DNA from: Agrilactobacillus fermenti
GTDB taxonomy: Bacteria > Bacillota > Bacilli > Lactobacillales > Lactobacillaceae
Assembly (NCBI RefSeq): GCF_021030645.1
Contig: NZ_JACGCJ010000003.1
Coordinates: 49,710-113,709, forward strand
Length of the DNA stretch: 64,000 nt
Reading direction: 5' to 3'
The notes under the pieces were generated by a model. The model ran no database searches and was not told the DNA's origin. It saw only the letters and a program-made list of their open reading frames with translations. Every line of letters starts with the position of its first letter. Position 1 is the first letter of the stretch. A program made the translations under genes and the position numbers. Positions 1 through 8,794 of this stretch are shown piece by piece.

Positions 1-1
1 A

Positions 2-724
2 TTATTGGCGTTAGTACGTAACTTTATCCCTGCGCATGATATCGTGCGTGATGGCGGGTGGAATATTGCTGATGCCGCTTCACGGGCTTATGATATCGAA
101 GGCATGACGGTTGGTGTGATTGGCGCTGGCCGAATTGGTCGCGCTGTTTTGGAACGGCTAAAACCTTTTGGTGTAAAGTTAGTTTATAACCAGCGGCATC
201 AGTTACCAGCAGACGTTGAACAAAGTTTAGGTTTAACTTATTATCCTGATGTGCATGAAATGGTTAAGATCGTTGATGCAGCTGTCTTGGCGGTACCGCT
301 ACATGCCCAAACTTACCATTTATTTAATGATGACGTCATCAATACGATGAAACGTGGCGCCTACATTGTGAACAATAGCCGTGGTGAAGAAGTTGATCGC
401 GACGCCATTGTGCGGGCATTGAAATCTGGACAGTTAGGTGGTTATTCTGGCGACGTCTGGTATCCACAACCTGCACCTAAAGACCATCCTTGGCGGACAA
501 TGCCTAACGAGGCAATGACCCCACATATGTCTGGGACGACCTTGTCAGCGCAGGCTCGTTATGCTGCTGGAACGCGGGAGATTTTAGAAGCCTTTTTAGA
601 AAACAAACCCATTCGGCCAGAATATCTGATTGCTCAGGACGGCCACTTAGCTGGTACTGGTGCGAAGGTTTATACCGTTCAAAAAGGCCATGAAACGCCA
701 GGCAGTGGGCAAAAAGATTCATAA
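2..724 (+). CDS. fdh: NAD-dependent formate dehydrogenase, C-terminal part (5' end outside window)
   Basis: Oxidises formate to CO2 with formation of NADH in the cytoplasm; member of the D-2-hydroxyacid dehydrogenase superfamily. The frame is open from base 2, so the true start lies upstream; the TTG at 5 is internal, since the family continues N-terminally. Seen: the Rossmann motif GAGRIG, the block NNSRGEEVDRDA carrying the substrate-binding Arg, and blocks typical of true formate dehydrogenases, GDVWYPQPAPKDHPW and MTPHMSGTT (catalytic His). The final residues after about 215 are a short family-typical tail. A formate-oxidising enzyme fits an organism that meets formate from partners or its own pyruvate metabolism. 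Only the C-terminal two thirds is visible, so the N-terminal substrate loop cannot be judged. Confidence 0.9.
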   Translation, partial: LLALVRNFIPAHDIVRDGGWNIADAASRAYDIEGMTVGVIGAGRIGRAVLERLKPFGVKLVYNQRHQLPADVEQSLGLTYYPDVHEMVKIVDAAVLAVPLHAQTYHLFNDDVINTMKRGAYIVNNSRGEEVDRDAIVRALKSGQLGGYSGDVWYPQPAPKDHPWRTMPNEAMTPHMSGTTLSAQARYAAGTREILEAFLENKPIRPEYLIAQDGHLAGTGAKVYTVQKGHETPGSGQKDS

Positions 725-841
725 TAGCTTCGGACAAGAACGTGATATAAAAAATGCCGATCGCCTTAATGCTTACGGAATTCATGGTTAGGCGATAAGC
801 ATATAGCGTGCATTTGAAATTAAGCTATTTGTAACTAATAG

Positions 842-880
842 AAGTCGGAGACAAGATGTTAGTTTTGTCCCGACTTTTTA
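842..880 (+). terminator. Intrinsic terminator after fdh, ACAA-core hairpin
   Basis: Inverted repeat AAGTCGG / CCGACTT with an inner GACAA / TTGTC extension, followed by TTTTTA. It is a diverged relative of the ACAAAAC hairpins found at other sites in this window. The stretch 725-841 before it holds a weaker inverted repeat (TCGCC / GGCGA, about 761-795) without a T run. Confidence 0.7.
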
Positions 881-920
881 TATGCAGCTATACAGAATTT
901 TATTTTAAAGAAGGTCTTAA

Positions 921-949
921 TTGTTTTAAAAAAGCTAACGTCTTACACT
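921..949 (+). promoter_or_regulatory. Putative sigma-70 type promoter of the ABC transporter operon
   Basis: TTGTTT (921-926), 17-base spacer, TACACT (944-949), about 63 bases before the permease start. Assigned by consensus match only. Confidence 0.45.
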
Positions 950-1011
950 TAGCTTAGAAGCAGGTTAATGAAAGAGCTCACAAGACTCAATTTGACTGTG
1001 AGGTAGTCGTT

Positions 1012-2832
1012 ATGAGTTTAGGTCTGTGGCTAAAATATAAATGGCGAAACGATTATCGATCTGTTTGGCAGAATTTTCATTTAATGACACTTACGGATCA
1101 GTCCAAATATTTCAACTTATATCGATTAGGCTTGCGGATAGTTGGGCTGGGTGTTTCATGGTTACTCGGCTTTGGCTTCATGTTTTTAGAACATCAAATT
1201 TTACAATTCACAATATTTACCAGCTGGATCGGCTATTTTACGATTTTTTATATTTTGACACCTTACTTTGAGCGTCAAATTGCTTATCAGCAAATTAGTG
1301 ATAATGAATTAAATTTTTTAAAGTCGCTTTTAAAACTGTCCAAAGTTCAAGGCGAGTATTTACGCTTGATTTACTTTATTGAGTACGCACTCTTTAACAC
1401 CTTTCTTAGTGAGCTGCTGACAATTGTTGGCGCAAGTATGGCTTTGAAAACGCCCGTGTTTGTCACGATTTTGATTGCCATTCAAGGCATTCTTTTCCAT
1501 TTTATTTTACTGTTCTTCTTTATGATGGTTCATGAAATTGCCGTATTCGTAAACGTTAAACATTTTTGGCTAAGATATGGTATTTTCGGCCTAGGCTTTG
1601 TTTTACTTGTGTTAGTTATCAAAATCAGCTCGTTTATTGCTAAAAATATTGAGCCGTTTATTACAAATAACAGGCTTCATTTTGCTGGTGCTGTCAAAGC
1701 GCTGCTGTTAAGTGGACAATCAGTTGTTATAGCTGTTAATGCTTGGTATCCTGGCGCTCTTGTAATTCGAAATGCTTTCGAACCAAATCTAGTTGATAGT
1801 TTCAAGATTTTAGTTTTCTTGTTGGTAATAGTCAGTCTTAGCTATGTCTTAGCAAACCAGGTAAGTAGCTACAAACAACGAAATTTTGTGATCGCAAATC
1901 AGCCCATATTTTTAGATCGGTGGCTACTCAACCGATTTAAAACTGTCCAAAACACATTGTTTTATGTTTACTTGAAGGAAATGTTTATAGGCAAGCTTGG
2001 CGCGCGGCGCAGGTATATGCTTAAAACGCTCTTGTTAATGACCGGTATGTTTATGATGACGCACAGTATGGCGAGTTTATCGGGAAAACTGGTTTTTACT
2101 TTTATAACAATTACTGGACTATTAATTTGGAATCATAAAGATACTTATGTGGAACAAATCCTCGGATTTAATGCGCCTGAAATTTTACTGCTGGCCAATG
2201 TTTCCAACTTCACTTTTCTTTTAAATAAAGTCATTGCCGGGATAATCGTACGTTATTTTGAAGTTATAAGTATAGTTGCTTTTGTGGTGGGCTTGTTGCC
2301 AAGTGCTTCGATTATTTTAATTATGATAACTTTGGCGTTGATCATGATGCTGGGGCAGTTAGGTACTCAAATCTTAACTAGTCCGTATTTACAAGTACTG
2401 CCATCAAATAATCAATGCATAAATCGGGATATCTCCCGCATTCGCAGTCGAATTAGTCAGCTTATAAGACTACCGATTATGTTTAGTATGGTTTTAGCAT
2501 TGAGTCAATTCCAGTCCCTGACGCAACCGATATTTTTGGGCGCCATTGGATTGTTTTTGCTTATCAGTGATGCAATAATCATTGTATTTTTAATGATTAA
2601 TAAATATCTGAATTTATCTCATCGACACATGATTTTATTTGGTGTTTTAAGTTTGGGCGGTGCGATGGTACTGGCTTTAAACCAAGTACAATTATTTCAA
2701 AATCAAAACGGGGTGGGGCTGGTCTTGGTTAGCCTTTATTTGATCAGACTTTATTCGTTACTTTGGACGTTAAGCCGACAGGGACACTTCCCAGTAATTA
2801 TGGCGCGGAATTTGAGCAGAAAAAGGAAGTAG
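1012..2832 (+). CDS. ABC transporter integral membrane protein, 606 aa
   Basis: Very hydrophobic protein with at least ten membrane segments spread over its length and short charged loops. It is the probable permease partner of the ATPase encoded directly downstream. The ATG start follows TGAGG. The product ends in a basic tail (SRKRK). The size and lack of large soluble domains resemble bacteriocin/lantibiotic-type or ABC-2-like exporter permeases, but I do not recognise a named family and the substrate is unknown. No peptidase domain and no precursor peptide gene is seen nearby. Confidence 0.75.
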   Translation: MSLGLWLKYKWRNDYRSVWQNFHLMTLTDQSKYFNLYRLGLRIVGLGVSWLLGFGFMFLEHQILQFTIFTSWIGYFTIFYILTPYFERQIAYQQISDNELNFLKSLLKLSKVQGEYLRLIYFIEYALFNTFLSELLTIVGASMALKTPVFVTILIAIQGILFHFILLFFFMMVHEIAVFVNVKHFWLRYGIFGLGFVLLVLVIKISSFIAKNIEPFITNNRLHFAGAVKALLLSGQSVVIAVNAWYPGALVIRNAFEPNLVDSFKILVFLLVIVSLSYVLANQVSSYKQRNFVIANQPIFLDRWLLNRFKTVQNTLFYVYLKEMFIGKLGARRRYMLKTLLLMTGMFMMTHSMASLSGKLVFTFITITGLLIWNHKDTYVEQILGFNAPEILLLANVSNFTFLLNKVIAGIIVRYFEVISIVAFVVGLLPSASIILIMITLALIMMLGQLGTQILTSPYLQVLPSNNQCINRDISRIRSRISQLIRLPIMFSMVLALSQFQSLTQPIFLGAIGLFLLISDAIIIVFLMINKYLNLSHRHMILFGVLSLGGAMVLALNQVQLFQNQNGVGLVLVSLYLIRLYSLLWTLSRQGHFPVIMARNLSRKRK

Positions 2833-2841
2833 GTGACGATT

Positions 2842-3450
2842 ATGATTCGCTTAGAAGCCGTTTCCTTGACGTTAGGCCATACAAAAATCTTAAATCGCTG
2901 TAGTTGGTCTTTCCCGGATACAGGTCTATTTCTATTGAATGGGCCTAACGGTATTGGCAAGACAACGTTATTTAGATTACTAATGCAAGACGTGGTGGCT
3001 GACACTGGTAAAATTATTTTTACAAATACTAGCAATGATATTTATCTAGTACCGCATGAGCCATTCATATATCAGCAGCTAACGGGTAAAGAATTTTTAG
3101 AATTGATTTATAAGGTACGGCATCAGCCCGCAAAGTATCAGACCAATATTTGGCAGTTGTGTCAACAAGTTCATTTGAGCCGATTTTTAGATGATCAAAT
3201 AAGGACTTATTCACAAGGCATGATCAAAAAACTGGCCCTAATTGCGGCCATTGCGGCCAATGCACAGGTGTTATTGTTAGATGAGGTCTTTAGTGGCATA
3301 GATAGCACTTCGATTCCGGTCTTTGTAGATCAGTTGAACCAGTTGAAATTGACACATCTTATTATTTTAGTGACCCATCAAGCAACCATACTTCAGCTGA
3401 TCTCAGCACCACGATTGACAATTAAGGACGGCCAACTAAGTGATGGTTGA
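2842..3450 (+). CDS. ABC transporter ATP-binding protein, 202 aa
   Basis: Cytoplasmic ATPase subunit. Walker A GPNGIGKTT at residues 34-42, a Q-loop region after it, signature YSQGM, Walker B VLLLDE followed by the D-loop SGID, and switch His in THQ. At about 200 residues it is a minimal nucleotide-binding domain. I chose ATG 2842, spaced six bases from AGGTG; an in-frame GTG at 2833 directly abuts the permease stop and is the alternative. The one-operon layout with the membrane protein indicates a two-component exporter; whether it acts in drug or peptide export is not shown. Confidence 0.85.
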   Translation: MIRLEAVSLTLGHTKILNRCSWSFPDTGLFLLNGPNGIGKTTLFRLLMQDVVADTGKIIFTNTSNDIYLVPHEPFIYQQLTGKEFLELIYKVRHQPAKYQTNIWQLCQQVHLSRFLDDQIRTYSQGMIKKLALIAAIAANAQVLLLDEVFSGIDSTSIPVFVDQLNQLKLTHLIILVTHQATILQLISAPRLTIKDGQLSDG

Positions 3451-3598
3451 AAATCCTTGTGTCACACTCAGCTAAAAATATAATAAAAGGCCAAGTGAAT
3501 TGCGGTGTCTAAATTTAAATTGTGTGTAAAGCGACGCAATAAGATCAAAATAATTGTCGTGACCAGCAGAAAAGCCACCTATCCGTTATATCTAAAAA

Positions 3599-4795
3599 TT
3601 ATGGCACCTTGAGGTGATCGTAATAGGTCAAGTGGTGCTGGACGAGATGCCAGACCAAAAAGATACCAAGCCAAACGAACATAATGGTACTAAGGGCAAT
3701 GATAAACAGATGCATATAAGAAAAGTGTTCGATAATGATGCCACCTAATAAGGGTCCTAATGCCCGGCCAGCAGCACCGAAAGCGTTTAGCAGACCCTGA
3801 TATTTTCCCTTACTGGCCGTGGGTGTCAGTAAGTTAACAAGTGCTGGAATGGCTGGAAAGGCAGTGGCTTCCCCAATGGTCAAAATAATCATGGCGAGTA
3901 CAAAACTTGAATAACCCTTGGCAAAAATCAAACTGCCGAAGGAAAGGGCAACCATAAAGATACCGAATTCGATTTGGATAAATAAATTTTGAAAATGATG
4001 GCCTAGCCAATTTAGCAGTAATTGAATGATGACGATCAAGCCAGCGTTTAACGTCCACAACAAACTGTATTTACTTAATGGAATATGTAATGTCGTCATA
4101 TAAACCGAAAGATTTGAGACCCATTGTTGGTACATGATCCAAATCAACAGCAATGCAATCAAAAAGGTTAGCACCAACCAGTGATTCCCCTTGGGCAAGG
4201 CTACAACTGGTTTTTTTGTATTGGACTTAGCATGATGTCGCTGTATATGCGCGATGGGGCGATAAGTGATGGCGACAATTAAGTAGAAAAAAATAAAAAG
4301 GACCAAGGCAATGATGAATAACCAGGTCACCCCAAAGCTATAAACGTAGCCGACCAATGAGGCACCTAGGACGGCCCCAAGATTTTGGGCAAAATAAAGC
4401 ATATTAAATACATAACGGCCATCATGGTTATGAATACTGGTTCCAATCGCATTGACTAGCGTCAGGTTCCAGCCTTGACCTAAACCTAATGTAAAAAGTA
4501 ATACCCCAAAAATAGGCCAGTTATGCCAAAAGACTAAGGCTAATAAGCTGGACATCGTCAGTAAAATACCACTTAGAAGCAAGCGATAAGGGTTGTAATG
4601 ATCATAAAGATAACCGCCAAGGTAATCACCAATCACACTTGCCAAAGAATTAAAGAGTAGTACAAGACCCACCAGAGTTAAGTTGATGCCTAGGCGATTA
4701 TGGAGGTAAACGCTGGTTAGTGGCCAGATAAAACTCATACCCGTACTACTCAAAAGGGCGCCTGCTAGTAACCAGGGTAATTTGATTTCTCGCAC
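3599..4795 (-). CDS. MFS transporter, drug-efflux type, 398 aa
   Basis: Proton-driven carrier of the major facilitator superfamily in the cytoplasmic membrane. Twelve hydrophobic segments are spread over the protein, with the loop 2-3 element DYLGGYLYDHYNPYRLL (the GxLaDrxGrr-type motif) near residues 57-73 and a long basic cytoplasmic loop (HIQRHHAKSNTKK) near residue 185, between the two six-helix halves. The start overlaps no neighbour. It is convergent with the ABC operon; I see no clear terminator in the 148-base gap. Substrate unknown; the sequence resembles multidrug or sugar-efflux branches. Confidence 0.8.
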   Translation of the reverse strand: MREIKLPWLLAGALLSSTGMSFIWPLTSVYLHNRLGINLTLVGLVLLFNSLASVIGDYLGGYLYDHYNPYRLLLSGILLTMSSLLALVFWHNWPIFGVLLFTLGLGQGWNLTLVNAIGTSIHNHDGRYVFNMLYFAQNLGAVLGASLVGYVYSFGVTWLFIIALVLFIFFYLIVAITYRPIAHIQRHHAKSNTKKPVVALPKGNHWLVLTFLIALLLIWIMYQQWVSNLSVYMTTLHIPLSKYSLLWTLNAGLIVIIQLLLNWLGHHFQNLFIQIEFGIFMVALSFGSLIFAKGYSSFVLAMIILTIGEATAFPAIPALVNLLTPTASKGKYQGLLNAFGAAGRALGPLLGGIIIEHFSYMHLFIIALSTIMFVWLGIFLVWHLVQHHLTYYDHLKVP

Positions 4796-5026
4796 AACCT
4801 CATACCTTTCTAATTAATTTACCATCTATTATAGGCGCTTAAGTATCCGTGTGCGACAACAGAATGAAACCGAAAACGCTTCAATTAATTCTTGAAACGC
4901 AGTTCAACCGTAAATAGGCGTAATAACGTAATAAATAGCTTATTGAAAAATTTCGATGGCAATTTTATTAGAAACGTGTAGAATGAGCACTGAAAAATCA
5001 AGTTTATGAATTATGAGGTGATTATA

Positions 5027-5359
5027 ATGTGGTTATATCGTAGTGTTGCTGTCTTTCTAGTCGTTGTCATGTTCTTTCGCTTGATACATACGCCCAAATA
5101 TCATGATAGTGGACATAATCATGTTGGATTCCGAACACCAGCGGCGCAAGCAGATCCTAGAAGCTGGTTGATCGCTCAAAAATTTAGTGCCGCTTATGGT
5201 TTATTAACGAATTTGGCTCTGGTTGCGTTGTTCTTTTGGAATCGGCAAATGACTTTGAAACTAGCCGGTTGGTTGGTTCTTTTTTCAGTAGGCTCTTTAT
5301 TCATTTTAACGGAAATTGTGGTCCGTTTAGCCAAGCATATGCGTCAATCTCAGGTGTAG
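5027..5359 (+). CDS. SdpI-like small membrane protein, 110 aa
   Basis: Three hydrophobic segments (about residues 4-18, 55-70 and 78-100) separated by the element GFRTPAAQADPRSWLIAQKF, which resembles the GxRTP...W..A..FS motif of the SdpI family of toxin-immunity/signalling membrane proteins. I start at ATG 5027, preceded by GAGGTGA; an upstream in-frame ATG at 5006 lies before that ribosome-binding site. It is followed after three bases by a 57-residue gene with a DUF5808-like motif. No toxin gene of the SdpC type is visible. Family assignment is by motif resemblance, so moderate. Confidence 0.6.
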   Translation: MWLYRSVAVFLVVVMFFRLIHTPKYHDSGHNHVGFRTPAAQADPRSWLIAQKFSAAYGLLTNLALVALFFWNRQMTLKLAGWLVLFSVGSLFILTEIVVRLAKHMRQSQV

Positions 5360-5362
5360 CCT

Positions 5363-5536
5363 ATGAAAAAACAAAAAACGCCTTTATGGATTCCCAAACA
5401 TTTTGGCTTTGGGATTCAGTTGAATCCGGATAATCCATTGGGCCGTAAATTACGGAAAATTATTTTGATCAGCGTGATTGCCTTTTTAGTTGTGGCATTT
5501 TCTATCGCTTTTTACCAGCAAAGTCAGGGATATTGA
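5363..5536 (+). CDS. 57-aa membrane protein with DUF5808-like motif
   Basis: Short gene beginning three bases after the SdpI-like gene, with AGGTG six bases before its ATG, the ribosome-binding site lying inside the end of the upstream gene. The protein has the N-terminal element PLWIPKHFGFGIQLNPDNP, like the W..P+..G.G...N..NP pattern of DUF5808, followed by basic residues and one hydrophobic helix (about residues 33-50). Larger SdpI-family proteins often carry this motif together with membrane helices, so the two adjacent genes may be a split version. It ends three bases before the stop of the opposite-strand MFS gene, leaving no room for a terminator. Function unknown. Confidence 0.65.
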   Translation: MKKQKTPLWIPKHFGFGIQLNPDNPLGRKLRKIILISVIAFLVVAFSIAFYQQSQGY

Positions 5537-5539
5537 ATA

Positions 5540-6751
5540 TTACGGTTCGGTCGTTCTTTTGGCTTTTAAAGTGAGGACGCTTGCAATGATGCCAAGGCTC
5601 ATAATGAAACTCATACATAAGAAGCCAAAGTTAGCACCAAATTTATCATTAGTGAGCCCCATTGTTGTAGAGGCAAAGATATTCATAAACTGAGCGAGTC
5701 CATTCCACAAAGAAGTCACACGGCCCATAAAGGGCGGCTTAACGATTTTCATTAGAGCAGTATTTGTCACTACTCTTAAAGCAGAATTGGAAAAGCCAAG
5801 GCCAAAGGTACTCAGGAAAAGTAGACCGATAAAATGCCAGAAATATAAGCTGATAAGTACCAAAGTGGCGAGTGAAAACAACATGATCATTAACGGCTTT
5901 TGTCTAAAGTGTGCAATTAACCCACTTGTGATTAATCCAGCGCCAAGGCCACCAATGCCGTAAAGCATATCAGCAGTACCATAGACGACGCTGTTGGTTT
6001 TCAGAATCGTATAAACGTAATCTGGTGAGGAAACATTGAAAAGCTGTGTCACAATTAATGGCAGGATTGATAACAAACCAAGGCTGATGATCGTTTGATG
6101 ATGGCATACATAAGATAATCCCTTTTTGAGACCTGAGTTTTGTGCGTCGTTGGTATTGACTGGTTGCTTGTCTTTAGTGACGTTCAAAATCAATAAGCTT
6201 GCGATGACAAAAACTAAAATATTAACAACCAAAACAACTAGGAATCCAGCATAATGTAAGATAATACCGGAAATTGCGCCAGCCATGAACATACCGACTT
6301 GAAGTGAGATTTCAATAAATGAATTTGCCGTGCCTAAATATTTTAGGGGCATAATAACTTGAATAAAACTTCGTGAGGCTGACATGTATGTGATCCATCC
6401 AGCGCCGGTAATGATTGACAAAATAAACATAAGCCATATATTAAAGCCTGTTAAATAAAAGATCCCTGCAATCAGTATCATCGGGATGGCTCGGCCCACG
6501 AATGACCATAATATGACATTTCTGCGTGAGTATTTGTCGGTGAGCGCACCAGCTAAGGGCGCCATCAAAAAGCCGGCCAACACGTTGATGGTTAAATAAA
6601 GCCCGACTAATTTGCTGGTATGGGTTTGTTGCAGCATGTACCAGTTGGCGCCTACGGTCGTCATGCCGACCCCAAACCCAGAAATAATGTCAGCTAGGAA
6701 GAAGTTCCTAAATCTTTTTGAAAAAAGCAAGTGTATGTGGTTATGACGCAT
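5540..6751 (-). CDS. MFS transporter of the macrolide-efflux (Mef)/MFS_3 type, 403 aa
   Basis: Twelve-helix secondary transporter of the cytoplasmic membrane. Seen: an N-terminal basic segment followed by FFLADIISGFGVGMT, and loop 2-3 motif GALTDKYSRRNVIL (about residues 70-85). The overall pattern matches the enterobactin exporter/macrolide efflux branch. Start ATG 6751 is spaced six bases from TGAGG; a TTG at 6763 lies upstream of that site. The start overlaps the end of the reductase gene by 11 bases, so the two are co-transcribed and probably translationally coupled. The substrate is unknown. Confidence 0.8.
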   Translation of the reverse strand: MRHNHIHLLFSKRFRNFFLADIISGFGVGMTTVGANWYMLQQTHTSKLVGLYLTINVLAGFLMAPLAGALTDKYSRRNVILWSFVGRAIPMILIAGIFYLTGFNIWLMFILSIITGAGWITYMSASRSFIQVIMPLKYLGTANSFIEISLQVGMFMAGAISGIILHYAGFLVVLVVNILVFVIASLLILNVTKDKQPVNTNDAQNSGLKKGLSYVCHHQTIISLGLLSILPLIVTQLFNVSSPDYVYTILKTNSVVYGTADMLYGIGGLGAGLITSGLIAHFRQKPLMIMLFSLATLVLISLYFWHFIGLLFLSTFGLGFSNSALRVVTNTALMKIVKPPFMGRVTSLWNGLAQFMNIFASTTMGLTNDKFGANFGFLCMSFIMSLGIIASVLTLKAKRTTEP

Positions 6752-7292
6752 AGCAGGCCTCAAGGAACTTGTGGTTCAGAAAGTCCAGTTTGTTAATGGC
6801 TAATTGATCGTGGGCTATATCTAAGGGGCGATTGGCTGTTCCGATAACATAGTCCGTAAAACGCCAATTCCAGAATTGACAAATATATTCAAATTGCTGA
6901 ATTGTCGGTAGGCCTTTGACGTGGGGATTATCACCGCCAACAAGCAATAAGTAAACGATTTTATTTTTGATTTTTTGCCGCAAGTCAGGCACCGTTGCCA
7001 AACTTTGTGACCAACGATCAATAAAATTTTTTAACAATCCTGAAGGACCGTACCAATAAATTGGGGTGGCAAAGACCAAAACATCGGCTGCTAGTAATTT
7101 GTTGAACGCTGCTAGATAGTCATCTTTAGTAAATTGCCAGGCTAAGCCGCTGTGTCTTTGATCTATGATTGGGTTGATTTGATATTGGTTAAGATCAATA
7201 CAGTCATGTGGCAGGCCCTTAAGCAATCGATCAGCCATGAATTTGGAATTGCTATCTTGTCTGCTACTCGAATTAATTTCTAAAATAACCAT
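6741..7292 (-). CDS. Flavodoxin-fold NAD(P)H-dependent oxidoreductase, 183 aa
   Basis: Member of the NADPH-dependent FMN reductase/flavodoxin superfamily: an N-terminal beta strand then the phosphate-binding segment EINSSSRQDSNSK, the block ADVLVFATPIYWYG (about residue 70) and the LKNFIDRW helix, as in quinone and flavin reductases. The enzyme is cytoplasmic and probably transfers hydride from NAD(P)H through FMN to quinones or similar acceptors. ATG 7292 has AGGAG eight bases upstream; the in-frame GTG at 7301 overlaps that site and is rejected. First gene of an operon with the Mef-like exporter, and divergent from an Rgg regulator, a layout that suggests a stress or drug response unit. Confidence 0.8.
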   Translation of the reverse strand: MVILEINSSSRQDSNSKFMADRLLKGLPHDCIDLNQYQINPIIDQRHSGLAWQFTKDDYLAAFNKLLAADVLVFATPIYWYGPSGLLKNFIDRWSQSLATVPDLRQKIKNKIVYLLLVGGDNPHVKGLPTIQQFEYICQFWNWRFTDYVIGTANRPLDIAHDQLAINKLDFLNHKFLEACYAS

Positions 7293-7392
7293 GATGTTCA
7301 CTCCTGTTCGTAGTTTATAGCACTAGGGTAACATCATTGTTATAATGGCTAAGCGTAGGTTGCATATAGTTTACAAAGAGAAGGCTCGACAT

Positions 7393-8283
7393 ATGACGGA
7401 TTACGGACAAACTTTTAAAGAGTTGCGAGTGGCTAAAGGTATCAGTTTAACCGCAGCAGCCAAAAATGTTGTTTCAAAGTCGTTTTTATCACGTTTTGAA
7501 CGCGGTCAAAGCAAGATTGTTTTTGATAAGCTTTATCACTTATTATTGAATATCAATGTTTCGATAGAGGAATTTGTTTACATACATAATAATCGAAACA
7601 ATTGTTACCAGCCATTTCATTACGAAGATACTAAGGATTATGCGGACGCACAAAGCATCGCATATTCAAATCAGCTCAAAAACTATTATTATCATAAATG
7701 GTTGGTGAATCGAACAGAATATAACTATGTGAATTTCCTTAAAGAGAAAGCAATCTTGGCCAAACATCAGGCCGCTAACGTTGATTCAGAGGAGAAGTTT
7801 TTTCTGTATAACTATCTTTTTGAAAAGGAAACTTGGACGCATTATGAAATAAGGCTTTACATGAGTATCATAGATTTGTTTTCACCAGACCAGACATTTT
7901 ATTTAACACAGCAAATGTTGAAAAATGGGTCCGAAATGATCGATGTCAACTGGAACCACCAAGCAGATTTTTTATATATTATCTTAAAAACAGCTTTCAT
8001 TATGGCATTTCAAAGTAAAACGGCCGAGTTGGTTCAATTGATCGAGCAAGCAGAACATGCAATTCATAACGAACAATATCTTTATGAAAAAAATGTCTTA
8101 CATTTCATCAAGGGGCTGTTAAATTATTTGAAGGGCAACCCTCAAGCAGCTGAAGAAAAGGTCAAAGAAAGTCTTACTGTTTTTCGGGTACTTCATTCGC
8201 CTCAGCTGGTTAAGTTATATGAGAATTATTGGCATGAATTTTTAGATGAGCTTGGCGAAAATTGTCCGACTACTGAGAGCTAA
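7393..8283 (+). CDS. Rgg/GadR/MutR family transcriptional regulator, 296 aa
   Basis: DNA-binding regulator of the Rgg type: XRE helix-turn-helix in the first 65 residues (GQTFKELRVAKGISLTAAAK...FLSRFERGQS), then an all-alpha C-terminal domain of about 220 residues like the peptide-binding tetratricopeptide-like domain of the family. ATG 7393 is eight bases from AGAAGG; the in-frame ATG at 7345 lies inside the hexamer TATAAT (7341-7346), a likely -10 box, so it is not used. Divergent from the reductase-MFS operon, which it may control. Rgg proteins often respond to short peptides; I found no SHP-like peptide gene beside it. Confidence 0.8.
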   Translation: MTDYGQTFKELRVAKGISLTAAAKNVVSKSFLSRFERGQSKIVFDKLYHLLLNINVSIEEFVYIHNNRNNCYQPFHYEDTKDYADAQSIAYSNQLKNYYYHKWLVNRTEYNYVNFLKEKAILAKHQAANVDSEEKFFLYNYLFEKETWTHYEIRLYMSIIDLFSPDQTFYLTQQMLKNGSEMIDVNWNHQADFLYIILKTAFIMAFQSKTAELVQLIEQAEHAIHNEQYLYEKNVLHFIKGLLNYLKGNPQAAEEKVKESLTVFRVLHSPQLVKLYENYWHEFLDELGENCPTTES

Positions 8284-8284
8284 C

Positions 8285-8328
8285 AAAAAGCCCTTGTCCA
8301 GCTAGAAAAACTGAGCAAGTGCTTTTTA
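8285..8328 (+). terminator. Intrinsic terminator after the Rgg-like gene
   Basis: Imperfect inverted repeat AAAAAGCCCTTG / CAAGTGCTTTTT followed by further T-rich sequence, starting two bases after the regulator stop. Confidence 0.7.
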
Positions 8329-8386
8329 CTTTTTTGTCTTTAGACCTGGTTGTGTACTGTACGGTCTGAAATAAATGCAATCTAGG

Positions 8387-8584
8387 TTATTTTTTTAGAA
8401 ACGAAAGCATGTTCTTCTCATCCGTTTTCATGCTGCCTGCCAGAAACGCAATTATTACGGCAATAACAGAAAGTACAAATTCCAACAATGACCACTTGAA
8501 AACTAGTGTTAAAACTAACGGTACCAGGGCTGCAATTATCAAAACGCCATCTCTAGGCCCTAAATTAATATAAGGATACATCAT
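8387..8584 (-). CDS. Small hypothetical membrane protein, 65 aa
   Basis: Two hydrophobic segments (about residues 12-29 and 33-49) with a charged C-terminus (MKTDEKNMLSFLKK). A weak GAAGTGA precedes the double ATG. No family recognised. It stands alone between the Rgg-like gene and pox. Between its start and 8795 I see only an AT-rich stretch with a small hairpin (TTCTCT / AGAGAA near 8727-8741). It may be a real small protein, but coding support is limited to the open frame, the ribosome-binding site and the clean membrane topology. Confidence 0.45.
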   Translation of the reverse strand: MMYPYINLGPRDGVLIIAALVPLVLTLVFKWSLLEFVLSVIAVIIAFLAGSMKTDEKNMLSFLKK

Positions 8585-8794
8585 TAGATATCACTTCTTT
8601 CATTTTCTAGCTGATTTAAGTCATACTAATTCAGTTATCAGCTTGAAGTACCATGATAGCTACTGACAACATGCATGGTAACCGCTTACTGATCTATCCA
8701 AATAAAGTATTACACTTATAACTTTTCTCTGTCAAGAGAAGATATCTTTAAAAATGGGTGTGATATTACTGTTTGAGTAAGTGATATAAGACTA

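Noticed and set aside
7345..7392. Upstream ATG extending the Rgg-like protein by 16 residues
   Set aside because: The ATG lies within a TATAAT hexamer and lacks a ribosome-binding site; the helix-turn-helix begins after ATG 7393.
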